A DNA stretch of 64,000 nt from Tupaia tana (GCA_026018925.1 JAKSZU010000027.1:1570829-1634828); one strand, 5' to 3'; shown: positions 33,345 through 44,783, counted from the stretch's first letter. Numbers and translations: made by a program. The notes: generated from the sequence alone by a model not told the origin.

Positions 33345-33556
33345 TTGTTTGTTTTAGTTTTTGCCATAGGGCATGTGTGCTTACCAGAGAGAGAGACAGA
33401 GAGAGGGAAAACAGAAACCACCTCAGCAGAAGATGGCCAGACTGTAATCCCTTCTCCTCCATCCTTTTCTCAGGATTTTGGGTACAAAAAAATCATGAGC
33501 CCAGTATGATTTTCAAACTGCTAGGTCCAGGACTCAAACCACACTCAGCTCCTTAA
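33345..33556 (-). mobile_element. tRNA-derived SINE, antisense
   Basis: GTTTTTGCCATAGGGCATGTG starts the antisense copy. The purine tract, CCTTCTCCTCCATCCTTTTC, antisense B box CCAGGACTCAAACC and a shortened head follow. It lies at the 5' edge of the antisense L1. Confidence 0.85.
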
Positions 33557-34796
33557 TTGATCATTCATCCATTCATTCACTTAACTAATACTGTCTTCTG
33601 TCACACACACTGTTCTGATCATGTAAAAATGGGCCACTGGCGGTGACACATGGCAGCACATCACTCTGATTATGACAGCACGTGTGAGGGTCGGGTTGAC
33701 CCTAAGGCCCTTTGAATATAACATTACTGATTTTTTTAAACTATGCTTTCTTTTCCCAATTTAAGGATATTTCTTTTGGGCTGTTGATAGGTTCACCAAT
33801 TTGTTAAAAATATTTTTTCTTGTTTGTTTGTTTCTTTAAATGGAAACATAAACTTTTCTCCCTTCCTGATCCCTCTGGAATTGGCAAATATTTAGGAGTA
33901 TTCTTATTTTCTGGCAGAATGGTTATTTGCATAAGTTTAGTAATACCTGTTGCCTTGAATCCGAATTTGGAAATACTCATTATTGGACAGGGCTTTGACT
34001 GGAACATCATATCTAAAGATCAAACCAGAAAACTATGGAACTAAGATAGATCTCAAGTAAGCCAACAGAAGCTCTTGGAAAGATGGCCTGGCACCATGAA
34101 CAGCTCTGCCTGGCAGAGAGGATTAGAGAAACCATAGGAAAGAATTCACACCATAAAATAACTGGACTTTTCCAGCCCAGCAGTGTAATCAGCAGAGATT
34201 GCAAAAGAGCAGCCACAACCAGAGGATTATCTTGAGGAAGACTTTGAAGGAAGAAAAACAGACTGATCTTTGCAAGCAGATGGTATATCACAGAATACTT
34301 GGTAGGCAGGGCTGAACTGAGAAGGTTTTTGTGTGACTTGTGCGCTGGGTGTTTGCTTAATATGTAAATATTTTCTCAAAAATATTTAAAACCATACTGT
34401 CTCTGTTATAGAGTCACAAACAAAATTACAACAAATATTTCAAACATTATCTTTAAAATTCAATTTTTTGAAAGTCGTTCATTAACTGTCAAGAAGTATG
34501 GAGTATGAGCAAAATATTTTTGATATGTAAAGTAAATGTTTGTCTAAAAATGTAAAAATAAACACATAAATGATAGGGAAAAATGCATCATGACTGTACC
34601 GACGACCCGATAGCTGACCCTTTGCTATGATTATCTGATGTCTCCTCCTAAGGTGGATCTCAATCCATGTTCTTTATGCTTTTCGCCCTCACCAAGGCCT
34701 TCTTTCTGGTTCTCGCAGACAGTTGGGTCATTGCCCATCGGCAATGACCTGCCTTTCTTCTTGGCCTTGTAAAGCTCCTGGAGTGACCCCAAGGCC
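33557..34796. other. Single-copy sequence, no gene seen
   Basis: Positions 33625-33740 have a weak SINE-like look. The frames at 33820-34044 and 34013-34291 oppose each other and carry no domain. Confidence 0.4.
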
Positions 34797-34835
34797 GTAT
34801 GAGGGAGTCTTCAAAAGCTTATGGAATATGACCAG
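34797..34835. mobile_element. Mariner-type MITE, left-end fragment
   Basis: GTATGAGGGAGTCTTCAAAA and GCTTATGGAATATG match the left inverted end of the element at 44639. The rest is missing. Confidence 0.5.
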
Positions 34836-35204
34836 TTATAAAGAACAGCGAGGTCCTGTCATTCAGATAAAGTGGGTGAATCTAGAAGATCTAATGCTAA
34901 GATAAGTAAGACTATGAAAGACAAACATGGTATGTCCCCACTTAATACACACCAAATGTTTGCACTCTGGGGCAGAAATGGAAAGATTTGAAGTTGCAGA
35001 AGTGGTGAGAGCAACTGCAGATGCCAGAGACAGCACAGAGGGTGAGGGGTGACGGGGAAAGGCTTAGGAAAAAGTGTTGAACAGACACAAAAATGCATTT
35101 AAACCAGTTAAATCGGTTATGAAATGATATACCACAACAGAGTAAAAACAAGGGGCTGGAGGAGACATCACCAAGCATTCATATATTTTATTTTTCTTCT
35201 TTTT
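34836..35204. other. Single-copy sequence, no gene seen
   Basis: Nothing recognised. Confidence 0.4.
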
Positions 35205-35444
35205 TAAAGATTTTTTTCCCCACAGGATACATGTGCTTGCCAGAGAGAGACGGAGAGAAGGAAAGTGAGAAATCACCCCCGGGGGTGGGGGTGGCCATGC
35301 AGCAATTCCTTCTCTTCCATTCTCCTCTTGGGATTTGGGCACCCACGCACACATGCCTGGCATGATTTTCAAGCTGTCAGGTCCTTGAACTGTGGTTAAC
35401 TGTGTGGGAGTCCAGCGCCTTAACCACCACACCACCTGCTAGCC
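35205..35444 (-). mobile_element. tRNA-derived SINE, antisense
   Basis: It has a T-rich start, ACAGGATACATGTGCTTGCC, the purine tract, GAAATCACCCCCGGGGGTGG, TTCCATTCTCCTCTTGGGAT and the head complement CGCCTTAACCACCACACCAC. The antisense B box has lost a few bases (GTCCTTGAACTG). A TA microsatellite begins at the head end. Confidence 0.88.
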
Positions 35445-35499
<55 letters not shown>

Positions 35500-35558
35500 T
35501 ATATGTGTGTGTGTGTGTGTATATATATGCATACACATATACATACATATATATATTA
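35445..35558. repeat. (TA)n with embedded (TG)n microsatellite
   Basis: A pure TA run of about 48 bp is followed by a short TG run at 35504-35521 and further TA/CATA units. Confidence 0.95.
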
Positions 35559-35689
35559 AATCTAAACTAATAGAACAAAACTTGAAGGTATACTCATATT
35601 CTTTGTTAAAGATGACAAATAGGTAAATATAATAATATCCTTGACTTGGTTATCAGACACTACATGCATACTTTGAAAAACCATAATGT

Positions 35690-35812
35690 ACCCAGAAAGA
35701 TGTGTATTTTTATAGAAAGTGTGTATGAAAAAAACTGTGCATGAATTTAAATTTCGATTGCATCAAAATAAACTACTTTTATTTTCATGTGAACTTTTCC
35801 AAGTCCTCATAC
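35690..35812. mobile_element. Mariner-type MITE, old
   Basis: GTGTATGAAAAAAACTGTGC, then TGCATCAAAATAAACTACTT and CATGTGAACTTTTCCAAGTC, follow the order of the 44639 element. The left end is badly eroded. Confidence 0.65.
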
Positions 35813-36645
35813 GTTCAGTCCTGTCATTCACTGTTCAAAGATGTCATCGTGGAATTATGGCTGCACCTTGAGGATGATATCCGTCTCTGCATTTGTAACC
35901 CCAGTATTCCTTTTCTGCTTATCTCCACCCTGGTCTTCCCAACCTGCCCGGAGACCACGTCCATGGGCGATTCGCCGTGGGAGAGCCTGACACGGCTTCA
36001 CGTCCCCTCAAGGTCACCAAACGAATGGAAAGAGGCCCTACTTTTCTGACCCATTAAATATTTTGGTGGGTCATGGTTCAAATCCAGTTCATTTCTGACG
36101 TTATAAGAGTCTATGACATTAATCTGTTAATAATATTTAGGATCAGAACCCTGAATGTTGTTCCTTTTTTATCTGTAGTGACTTGATGGAATGTGACAGA
36201 ATTAGCAAGTGGTCAGATTTACACAAAAGAATCTACCATTTTTACTGAGTCTACAAACCCCAAAGCAGTACATATTCTTCCACTTCTCCCTCCATCTAGT
36301 GATCAGCAAGTATTTATTGAGCAGCCGCTGTATGCTAGGCACATGCAAGGAGCTGAGACTGCATCGACGTTTAAGCTGTCTTCAAGTAGGACCGTGCTGT
36401 GTGTTATGAAAGCTGTGATGACCATCTGAATGGTTACATAGAGTCTCTTGCTGTGGTTAGGAAAGTTCTCTTGGAGAGGGAGACATACAAAATAAGTACA
36501 AATACCCCCTCCCCCCGACACACACCAACAGAAAAACAGTTCATGTGATGTTTAGGGCCCTTGGAAACTGAAGTTTGTAATTTCCCAAGTCCCAGCTGTG
36601 CCATTGCTGGGCTTTGGGCTCATTCTTGGATGATGAGAGAGAAGC
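35813..36645. other. Single-copy sequence with an L2-era fragment
   Basis: CAAGTATTTATTGAGCAGCC at 36306 and the following text resemble the start of the old repeat at 6480. No gene was seen. Confidence 0.45.
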
Positions 36646-39497
36646 CAGGAGTCCTCCCTGCCCCCAGCACTGACCCTTCTCTACCAACCCTAGGACAGGA
36701 GTCCTCTCTGCCCCCAGCACTGACCCTTCTCTACCTGCCCTAGGACAGGAGTCCTCCCTGCTGTCAGCACTGACCCTTCTCTACCAACCCGAGGACAGGA
36801 GTCCTTCCTGCCGTCAGCACTGACCCTTCTCTACCTGCCCTAGGACAGGAGTCCTCCCTGCCGTCAGCACTGACCCTTCTCTACCAACCCAAGGACAGGA
36901 GTCCTTCCTGCCGTCAGCACTGACCCTTCTCTACCTGCCCTAGGACAGGAGTCCTCCCTGCCGTCAGCACTGACCCTTCTCTACCAACCCGAGGACAGGA
37001 GTCCTTCCTGCTGTCAGCACTGACCCTTCTCTACCAACCCGAGGACAGGAGTCCTCCCTGCCGTCAGCACTGACCCTTCTCTACCTGCCCTAGGACAGGA
37101 GTCCTCCCTGCCCCCAGCACTGACCCTTCTCTACCAACCCGAGGACAGGAGTCCTCCCTGCCCCCAGCACTGACCCTTCTCTACCTGCCCTAGGACAGGA
37201 GCCCTCCCTGCTGTCAGCACTGACCCTTCTCTACCAACCCGAGGACAGGAGTCCTCCCTGCTGTCAGCACTGACCCTTCTCTACCTGCCCTAGGACAGGA
37301 GTCCTCCCTGCCGTCAGCACTGACCCTTCTCTACCAACCCGAGGACAGGAGTCCTCCCTGCCGTCAGCACTGACCCTTCTCTACCAACCCGAGGACAGGA
37401 GTCCTCCCTGCTGTCAGCACTGACCCTTCTCTACCTGCCCTAGGACAGGAGTCCTCCCTGCCGTCAGCACTGACCCTTCTCTACCAACCCGAGGACAGGA
37501 GTCCTTCCTGCCGTCAGCACTGACCCTTCTCTACCTGCCCTAGGACAGGAGTCCTCCCTGCCCCCAGCACTGACCCTTCTCTACCTGCCCTAGGACAGGA
37601 GTCCTCCCTGCCGTCAGCACTGACCCTTCTCTACCTGCCCTAGGACAGGAGTCCTCTCTGCCCCCAGCACTGACCCTTCTCTACCTGCCCTAGGACAGGA
37701 GTCCTCCCTGCCCCCGGCACTGACCCTTCTCTACCAACCCTAAGACAGGAGTCCTCTCTGCCCCCAGCACTGACCCTTCTCTACCAACCCAAGGACAGGA
37801 GTCCTCCCTGCCGTCAGCACTGACCCTTCTCTACCTGCCCTAGGACAGGAGTCCTCCCTGCCCCCAGCACTGACCCTTCTCTACCTGCCCGAGGACAGGA
37901 GTCCTCCCTGCCGTCAGCACTGACCCTTCTCTACCTGCCCTAGGACAGGAGCCCTCCCTGCCCCCAGCACTGACCCTTCTCTACCAACCCGAGGACAAGA
38001 GTCCTCCCTGCCCCCAGCACTGACCCTTCTCTACCTGCCCTAGGACAGGAGCCCTCCCTGCTGTCAGCACTGACCCTTCTCTACCAACCCGAGGACAGGA
38101 GTCCTCCCTGCTGTCAGCACTGACCCTTCTCTACCTGCCCTAGGACAGGAGTCCTCCCTGCCGTCAGCACTGACCCTTCTCTACCAACCCGAGGACAGGA
38201 GCCCTCCCTGCCGTCAGCACTGACCCTTCTCTACCTGCCCTAGGACAGGAGTCCTCCCTGCTGTCAGCACTGACCCTTCTCTACCTGCCCTAGGACAGGA
38301 GTCCTCCCTGCCCCCAGCACTGACCCTTCTCTACCTGCCCTAGGACAGGAGTCCTCCCTGCCGTCAGCACTGACCCTTCTCTACCTGCCCTAGGACAGGA
38401 GCCCTCCCTGCCCCCAGCACTAACCCTTCTCTACCAACCCGAGGACAGGAGTCCTCCCTGCTGTCAGCACTGACCCTTCTCTACCTGCCCTAGGACAGGA
38501 GTCCTCTCTGCCCCCAGCACTGACCCTTCTCTACCTGCCCTAGGACAGGAGTCCTCCCTGCCGTCAGCACTGACCCTTCTCTACCTGCCCTAGGACAGGA
38601 GTCCTCTCTGCCCCCAGCACTGACCCTTCTCTACCTGCCCTAGGACAGGAGTCCTCCCTGCCCCCGGCACTGACCCTTCTCTACCAACCCTAAGACAGGA
38701 GTCCTCTCTGCCCCCAGCACTGACCCTTCTCTACCTGCCCTAGGACAGGAGTCCTCTCTGCCCCCAGCACTGACCCTTCTCTACCTGCCCTAGGACAGGA
38801 GCCCTCCCTGCTGTCAGCACTGACCCTTCTCTACCAACCCTAGGACAGGAGTCCTCTCTGCCCCCAGCACTGACCCTTCTCTACCAACCCTAGGACAGGA
38901 GTCCTCCCTGCTGTCAGCACTGACCCTTCTCTACCTGCCCTAGGACAGGAGCCCTCCCTGCTGTCAGCACTGACCCTTCTCTACCAACCCGAGGACAGGA
39001 GTCCTCCCTGCTGTCAGCACTGACCCTTCTCTACCTGCCCTAGGACAGGAGTCCTCCCTGCCCCCAGCACTAACCCTTCTCTACCAACCCGAGGACAGGA
39101 GTCCTCCCTGCTGTCAGCACTGACCCTTCTCTACCTGCCCTAGGACAGGAGTCCTCCCTGCCCCCAGCACTGACCCTTCTCTACCTGCCCTAGGACAGGA
39201 GTCCTCTCTGCCCCCAGCACTGACCCTTCTCTACCTGCCCTAGGACAGGAGTCCTCCCTGCCGTCAGCACTGACCCCTCTCTACCTGCCCTAGGACAGGA
39301 GTCCTCCCTGCCCACGGCACTGACCCTTCTCTACCAACCCTAGGACAGGAGTCCTCCCTGCCGTCAGCACTGACCCTTCTCTACCTGCCCTAGGACAGGA
39401 GTCCTCCCTGCCGTCAGCACTGACCCTTCTCTACCTGCCCTAGGACAGGAGTCCTCCCTGCCCCCGGCACAGACCCTTCTCTACCAACCCTAGGACA
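36646..39497. repeat. Large minisatellite, 50-bp unit, 57 copies
   Basis: Fifty-seven units follow each other with an exact 50-bp step and no insertion or deletion over 2,852 bp. Each unit reads CTACC, then AACCC or TGCCC, then an AGGACAGGAGTCC core, then CCTG, one of three variants (CCCCC, CCGTC or CTGTC) and AGCACTGACCCTTCT. The AAC and TGC unit types alternate irregularly. A 200-bp block of four units at 37581-37780 recurs identically at 38531-38730, and five units at 37131-37380 recur with few changes at 37981-38230. Fifty is not divisible by three, so no long frame runs through it. It is non-coding. Confidence 0.98.
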
Positions 39498-40759
39498 ATA
39501 TGCACACGCAGGCTGGGATCGTCACTCCAGGCGTGTTTACCAGTGAGTCCCTCCGTGAAGGGTCCGTGCTGCTGTTTACAACAGTGACTGTGTGGTCCTG
39601 GTTTTGGTAAAAGGGCCACAGCCGTGGAGGCTGAGGGCTGGAGGAGAGGGGAGAGTTGTAGAGGAATAGAGTTTGGGTTACTTCGATTGTTCTGGTTATT
39701 TCATAATTAAATTTGGAGACTAGAGAGTAATAGCGTCATTTTTTAAAACACCAGAGAAGGTAAAATCTAAAGATTTTTTGCAGTATAAATCTTAATTCTG
39801 AAAACCGTTCTTTCCTAGAGTATGGTCTCAGTGAAATGAAATGAAATACTCTCTCTCAGGCCCACGTGGAGAATCAGAGCCTCGGCCCAGTCCCTGGGAG
39901 CCGAGTCTTGGATGCGATTACGCGCCGGTTCCATTTGATGTTACAACGCTGCTCTTTCCCTCGGCCTTAAGACACTGCCCAGAGTTTAACCTTTAATGAG
40001 TTTATTTTTACTTGGGAAGAAGTTCTAAGCAGCCATCTGTGTCTTTTCTGACTCAATTATAGCCAATCAATTATGGGATAACTTTAACAGTTAAAAACAT
40101 ATCCATAGTAACATTCATGTCATTTTTTTTTTTTTATTTATAGCCAATTTTCAAAACTTAAAAAGTGAATAAATCCATCTTGTGCTCTTTAGAAATGTCT
40201 TGTCAGGGAGTTTGGAGAAGTATCTTTAATTGACTACGGGGTACACGAGTTCAATTTAAATTCCAAAGTGTAATAGAGTTAAACTTTGCACTCGTTCTTG
40301 GTTAAGAACGAGTATTTAACTTTGTATTATTGATTTTCTTTTGGATTTTTGTTTGAACAGTAAGAACTTTCAAGCAATCACTTTTCTTTGTGAGATCTGA
40401 GTTCGGATGCCATGGGCTTTAATGCGATGGGCCGACTTGGTTAGCTATTCGATCGTTGGGGGGGGTGGGGGGATGAGAGAGAGCGGTGTCCTTGCTCCCA
40501 AACACTTGCCTAGCTGAGAGGAAATGAGAAGGCTGAACAATATCCCCCTTTGGCTGCCAGGTACCCCACTGCACTAGGCCATCAGCCTTGACTTAAGGTC
40601 CGCCTCCTCCAGGAAGTATCTTCTCTTAGACGCGGTTAGATGGTTCTTCAGCGTGTGGGTTTTCACCCCACTTCATGCAGTCTGTAACATCTGCTAGACC
40701 ACTTTCTGTGTTTGTGATGGTCTGCTTTGTATGTGTCTGACACCCTTATACTGGCACAT

Positions 40760-40761
<2 letters not shown>
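39498..40761. other. Single-copy AT-rich sequence, no gene seen
   Basis: Complex sequence with a perfect small inverted repeat at 40290-40313 (listed separately). A T-run lies near 40119. A G-run lies at 40457-40471. Confidence 0.45.
40290..40313. other. Perfect 10-bp inverted repeat with GGTT loop
   Basis: ACTCGTTCTT, a GGTT loop and AAGAACGAGT form a perfect stem. An outer GTTAAA (40278-40283) and TTTAAC (40315-40320) could extend it with an asymmetric bulge. It contains a CpG in each arm. The function is unknown. Confidence 0.7.

Positions 40762-40796
<35 letters not shown>
40762..40796. repeat. (TG)n microsatellite
   Basis: About 35 bp of pure TG lies just upstream of the chimeric SINE. 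Confidence 0.95.
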
Positions 40797-40797
<1 letters not shown>

Positions 40798-40799
40798 TT

Positions 40800-41030
40800 G
40801 TTTTGTTTCTGATGTTTGGTTTTTGGGGTATTTTTGGATAGGGTCTCACTATGCTGTAGGCCCCTCCCTCCACTTCCCAAGTAGTTGTGGCCACAGACAT
40901 GCCCAGGGCTCCCGGCGGCTCGGTGGCCCAGGACTCAAACGCGGGCCTCCCATGTGGGCCAGCCTACCAAGCAGCAGCGTCCCGTGCCTGCTCCCGGGCT
41001 GGGTCTGCGAGACTCTTTACTTCCTGTTGC
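40800..41030 (-). mobile_element. Chimeric tRNA-7SL SINE, antisense, second copy
   Basis: Plus-strand hallmarks are GATAGGGTCTCACTATGCTG and CACTTCCCAAGTAGTTGTGG, the complement of an Alu/7SL-like 3' half. Then comes a tRNA-like part whose antisense B box is CCAGGACTCAAACG, followed by GGCCTCCCATGTGGGCC. The element at 4095-4290 has the same orientation and order of halves, including a GGCCT...CCATGTGG phrase. It is old but GC-rich. Confidence 0.6.
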
Positions 41031-41199
41031 CTTGCACAGGTTGAAAACACCCTTGCTCCTCAGGGGTGACTGAGCGGGTGCTGTTCACGCCTCCATAGAC
41101 TGCATTTCACTCGGCAGACGTCTGAATGACGCTTTACAGTCTTCTCAGATTTTGGGGAGAGCTTCAATAGAAGGGCACTGAGGCCACATCTCCAGGAAC

Positions 41200-41490
41200 T
41201 TGTCACTCCCCAGGTTACAGAGCACAGTTCTCCTGATGAAGCCCTCATCCCCAACGTGACTGCATTTGGAGATGAGGCCTGTGAGGATATTATGAAGGTT
41301 AAAAGAAGCCGTCAGAGTGGAACTGGTGGGTTAAGCTGATGGGTCAGAGCCTCGAAGAGGACGAGACACCGTAGGAAGACATGGCAAGAATGCAGCTGTC
41401 TGCAAACCATGAGGACCCTCGCCAGTAACCCACTGGCTCCACTTTGTGGACTTGCTGCCCCCAGACTAAAGAGTAAGTGTGTCCCTTGTG
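41200..41490 (+). mobile_element. ERVL-MaLR LTR fossil (MLT1-like), sense
   Basis: CCTCATCCCCAACGTGACTG, CATTTGGAGATGAGGCCTGT and GCAGCTGTCTGCAAACCATG follow the order of a MaLR LTR. No internal sequence is attached. It is old and broken. The subfamily is uncertain. Confidence 0.5.
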
Positions 41491-41886
41491 CTGCCCGGTC
41501 TGGGGTGTTCATCACGGCACACCAAGGCCGTCTCACTTAGCAAGCCCACCTGTGAGGAGCCTCTGCTAACTGGTTCAGGAGTTTCTGTGCAAAAGGCATT
41601 GCGATGTCATGTGTCGCTCAGAGTGAGGCTGAGGCGGGACACATGGACAAACGCGGGTAGTAGTAGTCCTTGGGCGCAGGACCCATCACCCGTGTGCAGG
41701 GCCTGCAGCTTCCCGGAAACCGCTCATTGAAACGGCAGCCATGGGAGTGGGTTTAAGTAACAATGAAAAGGGCGAGAGGAGGGGAGGTTGCCAATTGCAA
41801 AGAGTTAACATCGGTCCATCCAAGATAATGTGGACTATTACTTGGCTATTCCTTCCTCTGCTTAGTGAACTGAAAGACCCAGCTTC
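41491..41886. other. Single-copy sequence, no gene seen
   Basis: Nothing recognised. Confidence 0.4.
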
Positions 41887-41887
41887 A

Positions 41888-41978
41888 GGCCAGCAGGTCG
41901 TGTGTGGTGGTTAAAGGCACTGGACTCCTACATGGCCAATTGCGGTTCGGGTCCCAGACCTGGTGGCTTGCTTTCTCA

Positions 41979-42030
<52 letters not shown>

Positions 42031-42067
42031 AGACTAGAAAATAATAATAATAGTAATAATAATAAAG
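41888..42067 (+). mobile_element. Short SINE variant with internal deletion
   Basis: The head is GGCCAGCAGGTCGTGTGTGG and the B box GGTTCGGGTCCC. CCAGACCTGGTGGCTTG joins directly to CTTTCTCAGT, the same middle deletion as the copy at 24745. A (CT)n run at 41983-42026 and an (AATA)n tail follow. Confidence 0.85.
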
Positions 42068-44636
42068 TTAAATAAAAAATAATTCTTTAAGAAAATTAAA
42101 GACACAGCGTCAAAAAAGGGTGGGGCCACATTAGGAAGTCTGTGGCACTTCTCAGGTTTATTTACATAGCTGTGGGTATAACCTGAGCCTCAGGCTCTTG
42201 CCTTACAAGGATCATTAACATTTAAATGAGCCTTGCATTCTACAGACTGCTTTGAGCTGATTTCCTTTCTCCTGTCTGAACAGGATGGCAGAGCCATCTC
42301 AGAGCAGGGCTTCAGTCTTGGTGAATAAGGACCAACCAGTTTGCCAGTCCTACTGGGCTGTGATGTGCAACCCACCCTTCTGTATCTCTTGAACGTGAAG
42401 CATCGGTAAAGTTTATAACTAGAGCCCCCTCATTTCCATGTTTCTGATTCCTGAAGAACAGGACAAAGACATACAGCAGAAGTTCTGAGTGTTGGACCCC
42501 TCCAGAATATGCATTTTGTAAACCTGCAATAAAATCTAGTTGAAAAGTTTCTGATAAATCTCCGATAAACATCTTTGGCCACAATCTGGGAGGGTCTCTG
42601 TGACAGAATGAACTGGCAAGTCTAGACTAGCTTCGGTTCCTTCGTTGTGGAGAAACCACGGGCAGTTTCTCAGGAAACGAGATTCCTAGTACCCCTTATG
42701 AGAAGCCACCCCGTCAGAGCTTGTATTTCCTTTGGCTCAGGAAATATTAAATCATACAAGACAGAAGCCGGGTCACTGCACACCATGAGGGAGATACAGC
42801 TTTCTGCTTTTAGCCTATCTCCCCTTGACAGCTGCGGATGCCAGGAAACATGGGCTCTGCAAGGAGCCGATGATTCAGTCCACAGCTCAGACTTCCATAG
42901 TTGAGAGTTCCAAAGGTTTGGGAATCTACAGGATTTAAGTAAGTGACGTGGAAGAGATGACAGTCTAGAGGCTGAAGGTGGCCCCTCTGGAGAGAATAGA
43001 AACTGTTCTACCCTTTTCCAAAGAGAGAACTGTCTTCTGATTGGAGGCAAAAAGCTGTTACCTTTGCAAAGAGAATAGAACTTGCCCAGCGTCATTAGGT
43101 GAGAAGAATCTGTGTGTTATTCTAGCAGCAGAGCAGTGGCGGCAGGGAAGGGCCCTGCTCTGCTTCTGTGAGTGGCATTGGTGCTCTGAGTGGGACGTAT
43201 GCAAATGTGATGACATTTTCATCTTTTTGAACAGAAGCACCTTGGGAAGCTCGTGGTTGGATGCATTCTCCCCAATCCATTTGCTGATGGAGGGTCTGGG
43301 AGAGAGACGGAAGAAGAACTAAGACAGAAAGGGGAAGATGAGTGGCAATGACTTGTTCTCGTTTGAACTAACTTAGCGAAAATGTTTTTGTTTGTTTTCT
43401 CCCTCCAACCTTCCTCAGTTCCTCTAGACTGCAGGCATAGGCTTGGAAAATATGTCCTCTGCAGAAAGCTATGAGTGAGTGCGTGCTCTTGACCCGAGGG
43501 AGCAGACCCAGAGTCTGTAACTGCCTGTAATTAAGCTCTAGGGGTGAGATGCCTGACTTCATCCAAGTTAGGGACGCAGTTCACATCGAGTTGGATAAAA
43601 GGGTCAGTAGTGACCAAACTAACTCCCTTAAGTCGCTAATGAGGCTGAAGATGATTCCAAAATGGCTTAATGTGGCAGGAATTGTCTCACAAGATGGCTT
43701 TGATTCAATTACCTTGATCAGTTGTGATGAAAGAATAAAGAAAATGCTCCGTTTATAGAAAGCTCTGAGTTTTTAAGCCGAAGGAAGCTTACTTGGGGCT
43801 AAGTACGCCTCCTCAACTTCCAGGGAAGGAACGGGAACTCTGTTGAGTGAAACGACTGAACGGCTCTCGTGGGATTGGGTGCGGTCATGACGTCCTGCTC
43901 GGTGGTGATGTCTCCCACTCGGGAATCCTGGACCCGTCGCCCTTGGCATTGGGATCATCCAAAGAATATTTCCAAGTGACCATGGCAAGAGCTCTAGATG
44001 TTTTTTTCTCGGTTTACCAGGAGATTTTTGACTCACAGATATGTTTTCTGCCTGGCTAGGGTACTTCTCTCTGAATAGCAGGGTTGTCTTCTGCAAAATA
44101 CATGAAGTAATAAACAATAAACAAAATTGAACTGCCAGGGCTGCTAAGACCGCAGATCACCTCTTTGCAGAAATGAGGGAAAAGGCCCCCTCTGCTGGCT
44201 GAACTTGAGAAGCATCCCCTTTCCTCTGGAAGGCTTTCCCCTGGTGGTCGGGGACTGTCTGGGGAGGGATAGAGTTCTTGCCCCAAGCTGCCATTCCAGA
44301 AATGCTCGTAGGACACAAGCTATATACTCAAGAGCAGGGGCTCTGGTACCATCCTTAAGTACCTACGGAGTTAAAGGAGAATGGACGGAGGAATATTTTG
44401 TCAGGACTTTGCAGGGTACAGCCCTCCTTGTCAATGTAAGTCCTGGTAAGAAATTGAAAATGGCGGACTACAGGGAGATCGCTCGATAGCAAAACTGTGC
44501 TTGGACATCTGAGTTGAAATTCATTCTAAAAGCCCAAGTCAACTGCATTCCTAAAAAAGTAATCGCCAAAACTGATCTGGGTTTTTACTGAGTGTTTCCT
44601 TGGGAGAGATCTCTAAAGGATGATTGTAAAGGTTAA
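42068..44636. other. Single-copy sequence, no gene seen
   Basis: The largest frames (141 residues minus at 42670-43095 and 114 residues minus at 43773-44117) are opposed by plus frames and show no domain. Complex, non-repetitive text at 43540-43760 could be a conserved non-coding element, but this cannot be judged from one sequence. Confidence 0.4.
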
Positions 44637-44638
44637 TA

Positions 44639-44781
44639 CGAGGGGTCTTCAAAAATTCATGGGAAACACAGAGTCTGGAAAACTATGCATGGACTTCACT
44701 TTTTTTTTTTTTTTTTTTTTTGCATCAGAATAAACTTGCTCTTTAATTCCATTTTTCCCTGAACCCTGTGAAGTCCCCTCC
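44639..44781. mobile_element. Mariner-type MITE with TA target duplication
   Basis: TA (44637-44638) and TA (44782-44783) flank a 143-bp element. Its ends CGAGGGGTCTTCAAAAATTC and, on the other strand, GGAGGGGACTTCACAGGGTT are imperfect inverted repeats. It has no coding capacity. A T-run of about 22 bp has grown inside (44700-44721). It is the best-preserved of four related copies. Confidence 0.85.
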
Positions 44782-44783
44782 TA

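Noticed and set aside
33625-33740. Another SINE copy
   Set aside because: Only a vague head-like GGGCCACTGGCGGTGACAC is present, without a convincing B box or tail.
36646-39497. CRISPR-like repeat array
   Set aside because: Units abut without spacers, the variation is ordinary minisatellite variation, and the genome is mammalian.
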